Positions 49,401 through 60,619 of a stretch of 64,000 bases of DNA are shown one piece after another; the first letter of the stretch is position 1; each line of letters begins with the position of its first letter. The position numbers were made by a program, and so were the translations under genes. This DNA is from Bolinopsis microptera (Eukaryota > Ctenophora > Tentaculata > Lobata > Bolinopsidae), in the NCBI RefSeq assembly GCF_026151205.1, contig NC_087081.1:7993246-8057245 (forward strand), written 5' to 3'. Below the pieces are notes generated by a model. It was not told the DNA's origin, made no database searches, and worked only from the letters and a program-made list of their open reading frames with translations.

Positions 49401-51754
49401 TTACTAAATTAACAGAAAGTCTGCTAAAAGATCCGCTTTTTTTCGTTTTGGGGGAGTAGCATTTGATCACGAAGGGTAGTATATGCTTATATGCATTGTG
49501 GATAGCCGATTCTTCATATAGAAATAGCATGAGAGCAGTGCAACTTATCAGCTGTCCACCATTACAATATCAATGTACTTCATTTCTGTCCGCAAATCAA
49601 AAAGATCGCTTTATCTTAAAATCAGTTCAGTTGAAACATGCAAGATAATTTCCGAATTGCAGGACGTAAGTTGTCAATTAATTTGTTGCAATAACTAGCG
49701 AGAAAGGCGAGTGAAATGAAAGTGGATATGACACGTAATCCAGTACAGTACAGTACAGCATATGCCACTTCTGACTTCCTGTTGGTGTTACAGTAGAATA
49801 CCGGATCACGTATCAACACAGCCACTGATGAAACTCTGGCATGTCAAAACTAAAAAACTAAAATATGATACTGTGATCTGTACCATGCCTGATGCCACCG
49901 AAATATGATCAAAATAGTACGTTAAACACAGAATACAGACGATTAAAAACTAATTTATAAATGTGTAACCATCAGAGAGAATGCAAGGTTAAGGTGGTTG
50001 GATACAATTTCATTATGTTGCAAAAGTCTCCAAGCTTGCTTGTAGTTGTATAGAGTATGCAATTATAAGGGAAACATATGTTCATGTATTGTACGATCTG
50101 TAAGTTTTAGGTTAACGTGGATATTTTCAAAGTTTGGTCATAGCCAAAATCCAACTTATTACTTGGTTTCTCGTATCTAATAAAGTAATAAGTTTCAAAT
50201 AGTAACTCACGGAAAATTTCAACCCCAGGAAAGAATCACCCTCTGGTAGCTTCCACTCTGACCAACCTGGCTAGTGTAATCTACACCATGGGAGACATGA
50301 AGAAATCCATGCAGTTGAATGAGGTATTTATGTCCATCATGCTGGATATCTTGCTCTGAAAAAGATTTTGACAGTTTCTATTTCCCAAAATTGGGAGGTC
50401 ATACTAGTTTAGCTTTTTTGTACTGTTTAGTGATTCGAGAATGGCTAACTTACTTTATTCATAGGACGCCCTAGAAATCCAGAAAGCTTGCTACCCCGAC
50501 GCTCATCCTCTCGTAGCTGTAACCCTGAAGAACATGGCTATGATCGAAAACTCAACTGGTTAGTAATTTATTACAATATTTACACAAATATGAAAAATGT
50601 ATAGAAAGTGTATTCAATATTATCATTATTAGTGCTAGTCACTGAAAATTACGAGCACACCTTGTCAGTTCACTGTTAACTAACATTTAATAATGAACTG
50701 TATTTCAGGCAATCTTGACAGAGCCAAGACCCTTTACGAGAGAGTGCTGATGATGGAGGAGCTGATCTACGGAGAATTGCACCCTTCAGTTGCTTCAACC
50801 CTCAACAACCTGGCTGACACAGTTCTTGAGCAGGGAGAGACCGCTAAAGCCGCTGTCCTCTTCCAGAGAGCCTTGGAGACAAACGAAATAATCTTTGGAA
50901 AGGATCATCCTGATATTGCCAGGAATCTCAACAACTTGGGCAGAGCCTTCAAGGAAATGGGTGCGTGTGAAATTAATGCTTAAATTTGTGAGGGCTCTAA
51001 CTTCAAGTAAAATTGTTTTGGCTCTGGATTTCATTTCATTTCAATGTAATTCAGGTGACTATGATGGAGCTAAGACCAAACTGAATAAGTCCCTGGAAAT
51101 GAAGGAGAAACGTTACGGAGAAGACCATATCAACCTGGTACCAACCCTCATGAACCTCGGCGACCTCTTCAACCTCACGAAACAACCTCACCGAGCCAAG
51201 GATGTTCTCGCCAGGGGTCTCAAAATATGCGAAAAGGTGAGATCCACAATTAATATCGATCAATAATGTGATTTGCTGTCTCAAACCTAGTCCAAAATAT
51301 CCAACCCTGCAATATTCATAATGCAAGTTAAAATCAATGCCCGCTTTCTCAAAAGTTATATTAACTTCTTCTTCACTCCTCAGAAAATAGGAATGAAGCA
51401 CCCAGACTCAGCCAAATTGCTGAGACTACTCGGTAACAGCTTCTATCTTATGGGAGACCTCGCCACTTCAGAAAAACTCCTTAATAAGTCAGTAGCACTA
51501 GCAAGCTCATTCGAAATGATAATTTATGATTCTTTTGTTGCCACCATGTTTTGGAAATGATTGAAATCTTAAGCACAAAAATGACATCTTCACAACTCGA
51601 TATTCTAATTACAGAGCCTCAGAACTAACTTTGCTCTCCATTCAGGTCTCTGGACATTTTAGAAGGAGTATACGAAGGCGATCACCCTTACATCTTAGCG
51701 ACACGTGCAGATTTGGGCGCTTGCTCAAGACCTGTCGGAACTCGAGTATTTTAG
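37449..51754 (+). CDS. NB-ARC-like STAND ATPase with disordered linker and kinesin-light-chain-type TPRs
   Basis: Twenty-one exons: 37449-37587, 37776-37899, 38109-38236, 38590-38690, 39228-39303, 41465-41600, 41772-41966, 42084-43977, 44172-44312, 44713-44820, 44937-45210, 45359-45496, 46158-46333, 46793-46975, 47101-47179, 50229-50323, 50465-50558, 50709-50960, 51055-51236, 51384-51487, 51646-51754. Sum 4,728 bases, 1,575 residues; every junction phase agrees. Residues 47-55 GLPGTGKKS form the P-loop, split by intron 1. VLLCVDDV (165-172) is the Walker B/kinase-2 motif, NYHPMSIAH (221-229) the GLPL-like motif, and a winged-helix-like segment follows (FLAFCDKDDIFSVP). About 410-890 is a low-complexity K/E/P/A linker of SRPATQE and KPPQPKPAGEK repeats. 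About 1015-1570 holds eight or more TPRs with HPxVAxTLxNLA signatures. It fits a STAND switch with TPR sensor; function unknown. The donor after 51487 (GTCAGT) is the least certain. Confidence 0.85.
39313..40455. repeat. 12-bp minisatellite ACATCTGAACAA/ACATCTTAACAA (about 95 copies) in an intron
   Basis: It starts within ten bases of the donor after the Walker B exon (ends 39303) and fills half of that 2.2 kb intron. Variant words CAAAGTC recur at about 39535, 39745, 39931 and 40130, indicating a higher-order repeat of ~190-210 bp. Confidence 0.95.
46353..46432. repeat. 8-bp tandem repeat TATCAAAT (about 10 copies)
   Basis: Perfect octamer array starting ~20 bases after the donor of exon 13 (ends 46333) of the NB-ARC/TPR gene. 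Confidence 0.9.
47646..49132 (-). CDS. Small acidic secreted protein, gene nested in intron 15 of the NB-ARC/TPR gene
   Basis: Four minus-strand exons: 49132-49078, 48929-48816, 48672-48550, 47701-47646. All junctions are phase 1 and sum to 348 bases (115 residues plus stop). Residues 1-18 form a clean signal peptide (MKVLLTLLALSFAVVAVS). The rest is strongly acidic (SGADIDADDIPYETDE, EDIEDHAIDGEIVQ) with no cysteines and no known domain. A dibasic KR near the C-terminus leaves a short acidic tail GEVIPMPEDNEVDVM, so a processed peptide or matrix/calcium-binding role is possible but unproven. The lack of any stop and the matching phases make it a convincing gene. The host-gene intron is on the opposite strand. 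Confidence 0.75.
48501..49080 (-). repeat. Tandem-duplicated splice-donor segments in the nested acidic gene
   Basis: A 40-bp unit covering the end of exon 3 and its donor (TCAAATAG|GTGAGA) is present twice, with donors after 48550 and after 48510. A 25-bp unit covering the exon 1 donor (TTTCAG|GTACTCTTTTTA) is also repeated just downstream, where the copy reads TATCAG|GCACTC. Confidence 0.75.
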
Positions 51755-51882
51755 GGGACCTCTTTGTTGCTAGAGGTGATCAGACGTTGCTAGGTGATCA
51801 GATCAAAAGAGAAAGAGAAGATAGAGATGGTGGATAGACATGATGTTTTTAGAAAATGAAAGATAAACCAAGTAATTATTGA

Positions 51883-51888
51883 AATAAA
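51883..51888 (+). terminator. Polyadenylation signal AATAAA of the NB-ARC/TPR gene
   Basis: A single AATAAA about 130 bases after the stop codon at 51754, supporting the chosen last exon. Confidence 0.5.
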
Positions 51889-53129
51889 ACCGGCCGGTTA
51901 CTAAAAACATTTGCATCAAAACGTTGCTCATATTTATTAGCTGCAGTCCTTGGTGTCCTGATGCAGGAACTTTTGGGCGTTTTTTGTTTTGTTTCTCACA
52001 GAACCTTTTATTTCGACCCTAAAAAGTTCGTTTCCAGCAGAAAATTACCAGTGTATGATTTATGAGAAGTTTGTAAACTTTTTCTCCAGTAACTTAGAGA
52101 CAGTGCAGCATTATGCTTGCAATGAAGATTTATGAGGGAGTGATTTTTGCTTAACAAGTGCTGCTAGATGTTTAAATAAAAGCACTTGTTGAATGTATAA
52201 AACTGAATTGCAATTTGTGTTCTGCAAGGTGATATGCTTGCAGAGCTTTTGAAACTACTCGTTTTACTTGTTATCAGTTACACAGGCTAACATGTATTAT
52301 ATTCAAGTACTGTTATTGATTGGAAAAGATCATTAATGACTGCTGCCACTTAATAAATTATCTAATAATACTACTATTTACTATCGATATTCCAAATTTC
52401 AGTTTCAAATGCAGTTATGAACCACCATTTGTGCAAAATATTTTGGCAGGTTTTTTTCCTATAACAGAATAATGATAATTAAATTAAAAAAAGGGGGGAA
52501 AACGGGCCATATCATTGTCAATTTGCAATTACATGACACGCGTAAATTATCAATTATGCATAGTCCCCAAAATTTAATTGCACGAAGTACAAAACAGCAA
52601 AATTCCATACAAGTGTTGATCAAGTTTTAAACCGTTAACACTTTTCGATGCGGCGTTTTGTTAATCAACCAGTCTTTCAACAAATGTCATATATGATATA
52701 ACTGAAGTTACTTTTAAGTTTAAGGTTTCCTTATTTTATATATTAAATCATTTGTGTGAAATTCGATGGCAAGCTATTGGAAAAATAAAATGGCATCATA
52801 ATGCACTAAGTCTAAAGTTCTTGATTTTAGTTAATTGTGTTTGTTCGTGTATCTTCAATCTTTAGTTTTTTTTTGGCAAAGTACCAAAGAGTAAATCATT
52901 CAAACTAGTATGGTCAGAATCACGGTAATTTTAAATTTGTTAACTTTTGCAGTTATCAAGTTTCTATCGCAGGAAATTACCTGCGGAATTAAAACTAACT
53001 AAATGATGCAGTTACACAGGTGTAACAGTTATAAGGAAATCGTGTATAAATTTGACACTTGGAGCTTGATCCCAGTTAATTGGTATACACAAACAGACTC
53101 ACACTAATCACGCGAAAAGTAAAATTTAA

Positions 53130-53213
53130 CACGTGCACGAACCCCATGTTGCACGTGCATTATTATAACGTTATCGATTCGTGTGTCACGTGATTTTATT
53201 CAGAGGTCACGTG
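53130..53213. promoter_or_regulatory. Four CACGTG motifs in 84 bases
   Basis: Exact CACGTG at 53130, 53152, 53187 and 53208. Similar density to the cluster before the NB-ARC/TPR gene. It lies ~350 bases before the short ORFs at 53564, which might therefore be transcribed. Confidence 0.4.
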
Positions 53214-56196
53214 GTTCTCAACCACAAGTCAGGCGATGTTAAAGTAATGTCCCCCTAATTAGGTATGATGTGATAATGGGCGATCTGAAATTAAGTTTAA
53301 ATTAGATCCGGGGTTAAGGTTGTCAAACTGATGTGCGGTTACATCATCTTCAATAAGGGCTTGTTTTAAGTATGTCTCCTCTTCAAAAGGGGTTAGTAAA
53401 GAGGAGGAAAGGGAAAAACAAATTAGGATTAGTTAACTTGACAAGCATGGATCTTGGTATTTTAAAATCTATTCATAATTACTTAATCTGTTTATAATTA
53501 CACAATGTGCTTATAATTGCATAATGGGTTTATAATTACATAATGGGTTTATAATTAGGTAATATGACAACTGTTTCCCGCGGCAAAATACCCTCGTATG
53601 TAATTTGCAGTGTGAAGATTGTACCATTAGTTGTTGGTTCGCTTCGGTTTGTCGATTTGAACATAATTTTGTTATTTTTATTTTTATTTCGGTTGAAGAA
53701 GCGCAAAAGGAATCGATTGAAATTTTCAGTGACAGTGTCAAATTAATCGCCATTGCTGCTAAATCACTAAATAGTACCAACAATCGATTAAAATTCCGTC
53801 GTCATTTCATCGAAGCCGTCGTCACAAAAAACCGTCCCATTTAATCCAACGTCCAACGTATTGGGGCCTGGGGGGGGGGTGTTAGGTTGTAGTTTTTGTA
53901 GGGTCAGATTTATGTTTAACTATTAAAGTCGATCAAAAGTTTTGCTTAGCATCATCATTTTGTTTAAACAACAGTTATAACATCCAAAATTATCATCAGT
54001 TGTGAAAACAACGGTCTGCATCTGAGATCATACTTTGAAATTGAACGGCACCACTGGTCAAATCATAGCAGTTGTAAGGGGTCCCCATGTGTTCACGACG
54101 TTAACAATATCCTAGCAGATATTGTTCAGCGGCGACCTTCAGCTTTACAACCTGTTGATGGCCATGTGAAAACTAGCACTTGAAACTGGTCTATTTTAAA
54201 TCTTTTGAAAGGGTTGCCAAATTTTCACCTTCATTGTGAGCTGTCATTACAGCATTACCCCTGGTTCCTGATTGGATCAAGTTACCGATACCTTTATAAT
54301 GGGGAGACTTTTTGTTGATTCTATTTAATACGATAAATTTACCCAATTATTTGCTACTAGAACTTGTTGACGTTAAGTGACGGTCTACAGTGTGACTCAT
54401 GTTCACACATGATGTGTCTCCGAATAAGTAGGGTTTAGCGACAGACTGACTGAAAAATGGTAATTTTCCTCCTAGCTTCATAGACATCGATTCTTTATAA
54501 CTTTATAATATGTATAAAAGTTTAGTAGTTTCTCCAGCCCAACTTTCGACTGCTTTGTTTCTCAGTATTGATATTATGTCGAACATACACGTGGTAAACC
54601 GTAGGTACTAAACAGGCTGAATTACCACTTGATAACTCGAATAATTTTCAAAAGTATGAAGCGTGAAAGGTACATTTAGAATTTGTACCAGTTCCAGGAC
54701 AATCACATACCACACATCACGTGATAGTCTTCAACCAATCACAGCACACCTAAAATGGCTCTCGACCTATCACAGCACAGCTGACAAGGCTCTCGACCAA
54801 TCAGATTCGTTTCTCTATCACGTGGCTAACACGTGATTGTTTCGCCGGAACTTCCCTAATTGAATAAGCTTTACTACCAGGTAAAAGCTATGTGCGTTTG
54901 AAACAGCAATTGTCGAAGCAGTTCCTTTTTATGTATTCAGTAATCAGTTTTAGTATCTGAGTTTACTATTTTAGTTGTTGTTTATATTTCATCATTATTT
55001 CATTATTTTATAACTTATTTTTATTAAGTGATTGATCAGACTATCAGACTATCAAACTTTGTTGACTGTCCTGTTGTTCTTGAACCATCCCTTGATTAAA
55101 GCTTCAGTTTGATTTTTGCCTTGTTTTCATAGATTTAGCCATTTTGTAAAGTTCTGTCTGAGTGTCTGATATTGCCAGATTGAACTATACTTTACTACTT
55201 TATCGAACTCGTAATAAAACACCCCGATGTGTAATAAACTGATAGGATGATAGAAAGTTTCACACATATGAACCTTGCCAATCTTCTGTTATAGAAAATA
55301 ATTCAATCTAATTCTAGATTGTTAAAACTTGCATTTCATAGCTCACATTCTGAGGATGGCGACTAATTAAGAATATAACAGAAGCAATGTAAAATGCAAG
55401 TTGAATACAAGCAATACTGGTCAACCCAGCTTCCGCCTTATAACTTTCTACTGACCGGTGCACGTTTCTACACAGACCGAATAAATTTACATTTTGCAGT
55501 TGTTTCAGTTGTTTGCACGTTTATGTAACGTTGGGTTTTAGATGATATCGTTCAAATAACCTGCATTCTTCATCAAATTGTTTCTAGTTTTATAGTTGTC
55601 TTATTGAGAAAAAATGTTTGACTTGAACTAAATAAATATAAAACGAATTTAGCTTTTAGCTTTTTAACCTCTTCTGCAGCCTCACATCAACATGCTTTTC
55701 TTTTTTTTTTCTTTTTCTTTCCGGTCTCTCGCTCACTTCAGCCTAGAATTACCCGACTTTTTAATCTTATCTCAAAAATTATCTCACTCTTCAACCTTCA
55801 CATTTTTCCAGTTTCTCAGTTGTGACTGCTTCTATTTATGAAAATATTTTCCAACGAATTTGATTAGACAACCCTTCGAATAAAATAAAACCATTTTAAA
55901 ACTATTAGAAAAGAAACTTTCAAATTATTTCGAGCAAATAACACCTAGTTAACTGATAAGCTGATAGCTAATTCCTCTACCATACCTTTATTATGCAGAA
56001 CATGAAGTCTCTATTTTGTTTTAAAATCAGGATAAAGAATTGTATACTGAGTCATCATCTCAACCTGCAAACTCAATCAGGGTCATTCCAGAGTCACAGT
56101 TCCGTTTAACATCGAATCGAAATTAATAAAAATGAAAACAGCGTTTTTAACCTTAAATCTAACCATGTCAAGCCATCTACTTTCACTTTTTGGCTT

Positions 56197-58400
56197 TCAA
56201 TTTGTGACTTGATTAGTCATTGAGCTTGCTTCGTCAATGTCTTTCTCCTCTTCAATCCTATTAGCAATTAGAATCCGCTGAGATTGCTTCCCAATCATTA
56301 CCGTCGAAGCTCTTTTAACTCCCAGCGAGATGTTTCTTATCGCCATTGAGGACTGTCGGCTCTTTTTGTCCGCCCTCTTATCCACTCCCCGCTGTATTTT
56401 ACCAAACACATGAGTGAATAAAGCGATGAGAAACGCAATGAATATGATAAGGAAGATGGGCTTGATGAAACTCAGCGAACTTTTCTCGCGGCTGTAAATG
56501 AACTCGTCACCGAACCCTATTGTGGATACCACCTGAAAGATGAAGAATCAATATTTTCCGCGATCAGACAACGAATGAGTGTTTAACTTCAAATTAAATT
56601 TTTACAACATTGGTAGAATATTTTGTTTCATCATCACTCATCAGTACCTAATAAAGATATGACCAGTAATCCAATAAATCAAATTAATAAAGACCTGAAA
56701 GGTGAAGTAGATGGTAGTGAAGTAGGTCCAGTGATCCTTTTCACCAATTACAGCCAGATCGTATGCTAGTTCAGGATCATTCTTTTCTTCGTTAACCATG
56801 AACATACTGATCGAACCTGACAGGGAAAACTGGAGTTATTGTTTCATTTTTGATTTTGGTCATAGACATCAAGCTACATTAATCTAAATTTTGTTAATTT
56901 TTGAATGCATCAGTATCAACTGAGGCAGTTATTGCTGGATCTATTGAAAATCACTTGGACATGAAATCAGTTTCGTGCTTAAAGTTTAAACTCACAGTAT
57001 ATTAAAGCGATTGTGAGCATAACCACGCCCATGCAAACATTGATCGTAGTGACGCCTCCCAAGAAGGTTTTAACAAATCTATTTCTTTTCATTCTGTTTT
57101 CCACATACTCCACGAAACTCATTTGATACCCTGGCAAAATATAAAGCTGTGAAGTTGAAATTTTTGTCAATTTTTATTCATTTCTGATACAGATATAGTG
57201 GGAGGATCAGAGTTCATGATTATTTTAAGATGAAAGGATCAGCTTTCTTGTAAAAACGGTTGACATAATAATTACGGTTGGCATATTGAACGTTTAAATA
57301 CCAAATACCTATGAAAGCACCGAAGAGGGGTACTCCTAACAAAGCATAGAATATTGTGACCACTCTAAGGTCATTAGTCGGAGGATACGCCACACCCCAT
57401 CCTGAAAATAAAAGTTAAATTTAATCTTAAATCTAAACCCTTCAATCTGTAATGGTGCTGGTGCTGGTGCTGGTGCTGGTGCTGGTGCTGGTGCTGGTGC
57501 TGGTGCTGATGCTAGTGCTAGTGCTGGTGCTGGTGCTGGTGCTGGTGCTGGTGCTGGTGCTGGTGCTGGTGCTGGTGCTGGTGCTGGTGCTGGTGCTGGT
57601 GCTGGTGCTGGTGCTGGTGCTGGTGCTGGTGCTGGTGCTGGTGCTGGTGCTGGTGCTGGTGCTGGTGCTGGTGCTGGTGCTGGTGCTGGTGCTGGTGCTG
57701 GTGCTGGTGCTGGTGCTGGTGCTGGTGCTGGTGCTGGTGCATACCCACTGACCTACTGTTGATAATATGCTCACTGCATACATAAAGGCATCTCCCGTGG
57801 ATTGAGTCATATTGTTCCAAGACTTCAAATCATGAGTCGCCAACGTGCAGTTAGCCTTCATGCGCTTAAATATTTGCGTGAAGTTTGCTTCGAACTGTGT
57901 CAGAGCTTTTTCCTCGTATTCTGACTCCCCGAGCTGCTCGTTTAGTCCTATCTTCTCTCTGAGACTTGTAGCAGCGGCGCTATCTGTCTTCGTTATCCAC
58001 TGTTAAGAACGTCATTATAACTAGATAATGATACTCCAAAACAGCTCACATCATACAATGTCATCATTTTGAATAAATTAAACTTAGTAGTGAAGAAATC
58101 TTGCGATTAAAAAGGAGTGTAAAGATTTTCATAGTACTGGTATAGTAACGGTTGGCATAGTAACAGTGGCATAGTAACATTTGGAATAGTAACAGTTGGA
58201 ATAGTAACGCTGATCACCTTATAAAGACTTTTGTTAAACTGCTCCAGTTCCTCCATGTTCCTCCATTGTACCAGCTGGTGGTGGTTCCCCTCTATTCCCA
58301 TTAAGATGACGGAGCTGAAGACAATGACTAACCATAGTACTACGGTGTACCACAGTGATTTCATCACCTTCACCAGGATTGTTTCCTTGCTAGATACCAT
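56197..58400 (-). CDS. Two-pore-domain (K2P/KCNK-type) potassium channel
   Basis: Six exons: 58400-58218, 57999-57753, 57401-57309, 57130-56996, 56816-56695, 56532-56197, summing to 1,116 bases (371 residues); all phases agree. The order is K2P-like: TM1 (YTVVLWLVIVFSSVILMGI), a large extracellular cap with N-T/N-M-T sites, pore helix 1 (GDAFMYAVSILSTV), TM2 (IFYALLGVPLFGAFIG), TM3 (GGVTTINVCMGVVMLTIAL), pore helix 2 (WTYFTTIYFTFQVVSTIGFG), TM4 (IFLIIFIAFLIALFTHVFGK) and a basic cytoplasmic tail. Filter 2 is TIGFG (264-268). Filter 1 reads T142-V-G-W-G146 with an intron splitting the first glycine codon; tryptophan in place of tyrosine is unusual. Start ATG 58400 lies two bases after a consensus acceptor, so a 5' UTR exon probably exists upstream. 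Expected role: background K+ conductance at the plasma membrane. Confidence 0.9.
57452..57740. repeat. Hexanucleotide microsatellite (GGTGCT)n, about 48 copies
   Basis: Nearly pure array in K2P intron 2, ending 12 bases from the donor of the pore-1 exon. Only a few GATGCT/AGTGCT variants near 57507-57525. On the transcribed strand it reads (AGCACC)n. Its open frames (ST, HQ and VL repeats) are artefacts. Confidence 0.97.
58135..58210. repeat. ~16-bp tandem repeat ATAGTAACAGTTGGA (about 5 copies)
   Basis: Imperfect copies immediately downstream (minus sense) of the K2P exon 1 donor at 58218. Confidence 0.75.
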
Positions 58401-58980
58401 CACTGAAAATGGATTAGTATAAACCTTTTAACCGAAACCCAAAATTGGGTAAAGTGGACCGTCTTCTTCGCCAGTGTCTCCTTTTTTTCAAACAAAAAGA
58501 AACAGTATCAATTAGAATTACTGTAGCTGTTGTCAAATGCAAAATAATAACGAGATTGACATCAGTCGCTCGCTTTACTCATTTAATCAGTGATCGAGAG
58601 ATATGATCGAGTTACATGCATAGGTGACATGTTGTCATGCTGACTCAAACCGCTAAAATCACTGTAAAATGCTAGTAAAATATTATTCACAAGACTTGTG
58701 GTCCAACATTGCTGAATTTTTTATAATTTTGAAACGATAGACAATTAAAAATGATACTTAATTGACTGGCAAAACGTTTCCCCCTGAGTATAGATATTTC
58801 GGCCGTGATTTCGCTGTCGCAGTTAAAACGGTACAAAAGTATAAACGTGCTCAGTCGAAAACCTGCATCATGCAGAAACGTTAACAAAATTTCAAGTGGC
58901 AGAATAACACATCTGAAAAACAAAAATCGTTGCCAGTGAGGATGAAGAGAACACACTCAAACTTAATGGAGGTATCGAAA
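58401..58980. other. K2P 5' flank; probable upstream intron/UTR
   Basis: Minus-strand reading shows the acceptor ttttcag ending two bases before the K2P ATG, so part of this stretch should be a 5' UTR intron. An 89-codon minus ORF (58687-58956) has no similarity. Confidence 0.4.
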
Positions 58981-60156
58981 CGTTATAGCGGTAGTTATAA
59001 CACACATAACCCCGGCATGCGCAGGGATTATATTTCAATTTTTCCCGCGACGCGCGGGAAAAATTTATAATAATTTCGAGTGCGAAGCACGAGGGATTAT
59101 TATGAAAATAACCCCGACGTGCTTTAGCACGAGGGGTTATTTTAATATAACTTAAGTGTGCCGGTGTTATGTGTTATAAACCCCTCCGGGTTAGTGCTAG
59201 GACCAACAAATTTGACATTTTACTCTTAATTCTAGCTATTTGAGATCAGTATGGAAAATATGAAATGGAATTGGGGACTACCAAATAAATACAACTAAGG
59301 TACTATGACATTTGAAATTGGCGTTATATCTAAACATTATTCCTCAGAACGTTGAATGAATATGAATATCGATAATCATAAGGGGCGTCGAGTTAAGCCT
59401 GGCAAGCGATAAAAGGTGGAGCTAATAATGATATCGTGTCATGATGATTAAGTTCATCAAAGTAGACGACTATCATACATGGCTTATATCAAACACGACA
59501 AAATTAACCGGACAAAATCAAATGTAAACGTCTAGACAAGTTCTGGAACTGGTCCAATTAATGTAAGAGTATTAGTAATGTAAGCAGTGTACTGGAGTTT
59601 TGCCAGCGCCTGCAATTAGACCGATACGTAGATCAAGTGTATTTATAGTTCTTACGTTAAGCCAATAGGTCACGTGATATTTTTTACCAATGCGCGTCGT
59701 AGTAGTTAGTCACGTGATACACGTCATCAAAACACGTGACAGTGCGCGGTTGAAATTCTCATGGAATATCAAAACAAAACAAATCTTGTTGAGCCAAATT
59801 AGCGGGACGGGATTATAGAAACTATGCCGGGGTTATTCATTCAGCGGGAAAAAACTAACAGCGGGAGCCGGGATTATCAAAATCTATTTAGCGGGAGCCG
59901 GGATTATCAGAATCTTATTCTATCCCGGAGGGGTTTATAACGGAATGTTGTACTCTAATTGAATTTCCTATCAAGCACCGTTCACCCGAAAGTTAATTGC
60001 AGTTTGCTCCTCGGTCTGAGCGAGTGAGTGGATTTGCCTACTTATAACCTGCCGTCCTGATGTCATGCTTGCAACTAAATATGTATTGGGCGAACTGTGT
60101 TTCATAATCATAGGAAATTCAATTAAAGCAAAACATTCAGTTAACTGCCGCTATAC
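58981..60156. mobile_element. Probable TIR element(s) with GC-rich hairpins, nested structure
   Basis: The outer ends TATAGCGGTAGTTA (58986) and TAACTGCCGCTATA (60142-60155) are near-perfect inverted repeats. Inside, TTATAACACACATAACCCCGG (58995-59015) pairs imperfectly with the complement of GCCGGTGTTATGTGTTATAA (near 59160), and AACCCCTCCGGG (near 59180) pairs with CCCGGAGGGGTTT (near 59924). GC-rich hairpins such as CCCGCGACGCGCGGG stand out from the AT-rich surroundings. There is no transposase ORF. Boundaries are approximate. Confidence 0.5.
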
Positions 60157-60619
60157 AAAAAATCAGCAGGCTACCTGCAATTAAACCATTGATTGACCCA
60201 CTTACTTTAGTCCATTTTCAAAAACCTAAGTTTGTTTGCTTCGTCAGCGTTTTTCGGCACTATATACCGAAATAACCAATTCCAATTCTGTTACCGTTTT
60301 CTTGATTAAGTGGTTTGGATATTATAAACAGACAGACGAACGAACAGACGGGGTTTTCACTATTATTAAGTAGATAGGTATATGTATTACGACACTCTAT
60401 TGTAAAATAGCCGCCATGCTAAATTTCAGATTTAGAAGGTACAACGGTCGTGCTTGCAAGCACTGTTATATTTGAAATAAAAATAAAAAGCTGAAAAGAA
60501 ACAAACAATTCTAATCAACTTTTGAAAAAAAGCAAGATTGGGACAAAACCGAGAATTCAGTTCACTTTTGAGTGCGATATCATTATTACCCAAGTTCTAA
60601 AAATATAACCTTGACAGAT
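60157..60619. other. Upstream region of the PSI-domain gene
   Basis: AT-rich, no second gene. The reading frame of PSI exon 1 is open back to an ATG at 60572, but the signal-peptide profile favours the ATG at 60620. Confidence 0.4.

Larger units (their letters stand above)
51755..56196. other. 4.4 kb between NB-ARC/TPR and K2P genes; no confident gene
   Basis: Mostly AT-rich. Holds a ~20-bp tandem repeat TTTATAATTACATAATGGG (53488-53568), four CACGTG motifs at 53130-53213 and three more at 54718, 54819 and 54830. Overlapping short plus-strand ORFs lie at 53564-53844; one frame ends with a coding-like stretch (EEAQKESIEIFSDSVKLIAI). They could be an exon of an unseen gene, but no start or splice partner was found. 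Confidence 0.45.

Noticed and set aside
53564..53844. Two overlapping ORFs as a separate gene
   Set aside because: One frame looks coding-like near its end, but there is no start, splice partner or domain; left as an unresolved note in the intergenic entry.
57442..57861. Open frames of ST, HQ and VL repeats on both strands
   Set aside because: They are reading frames of the (GGTGCT)n microsatellite. Only 57753-57861 of the minus frame is real K2P exon.
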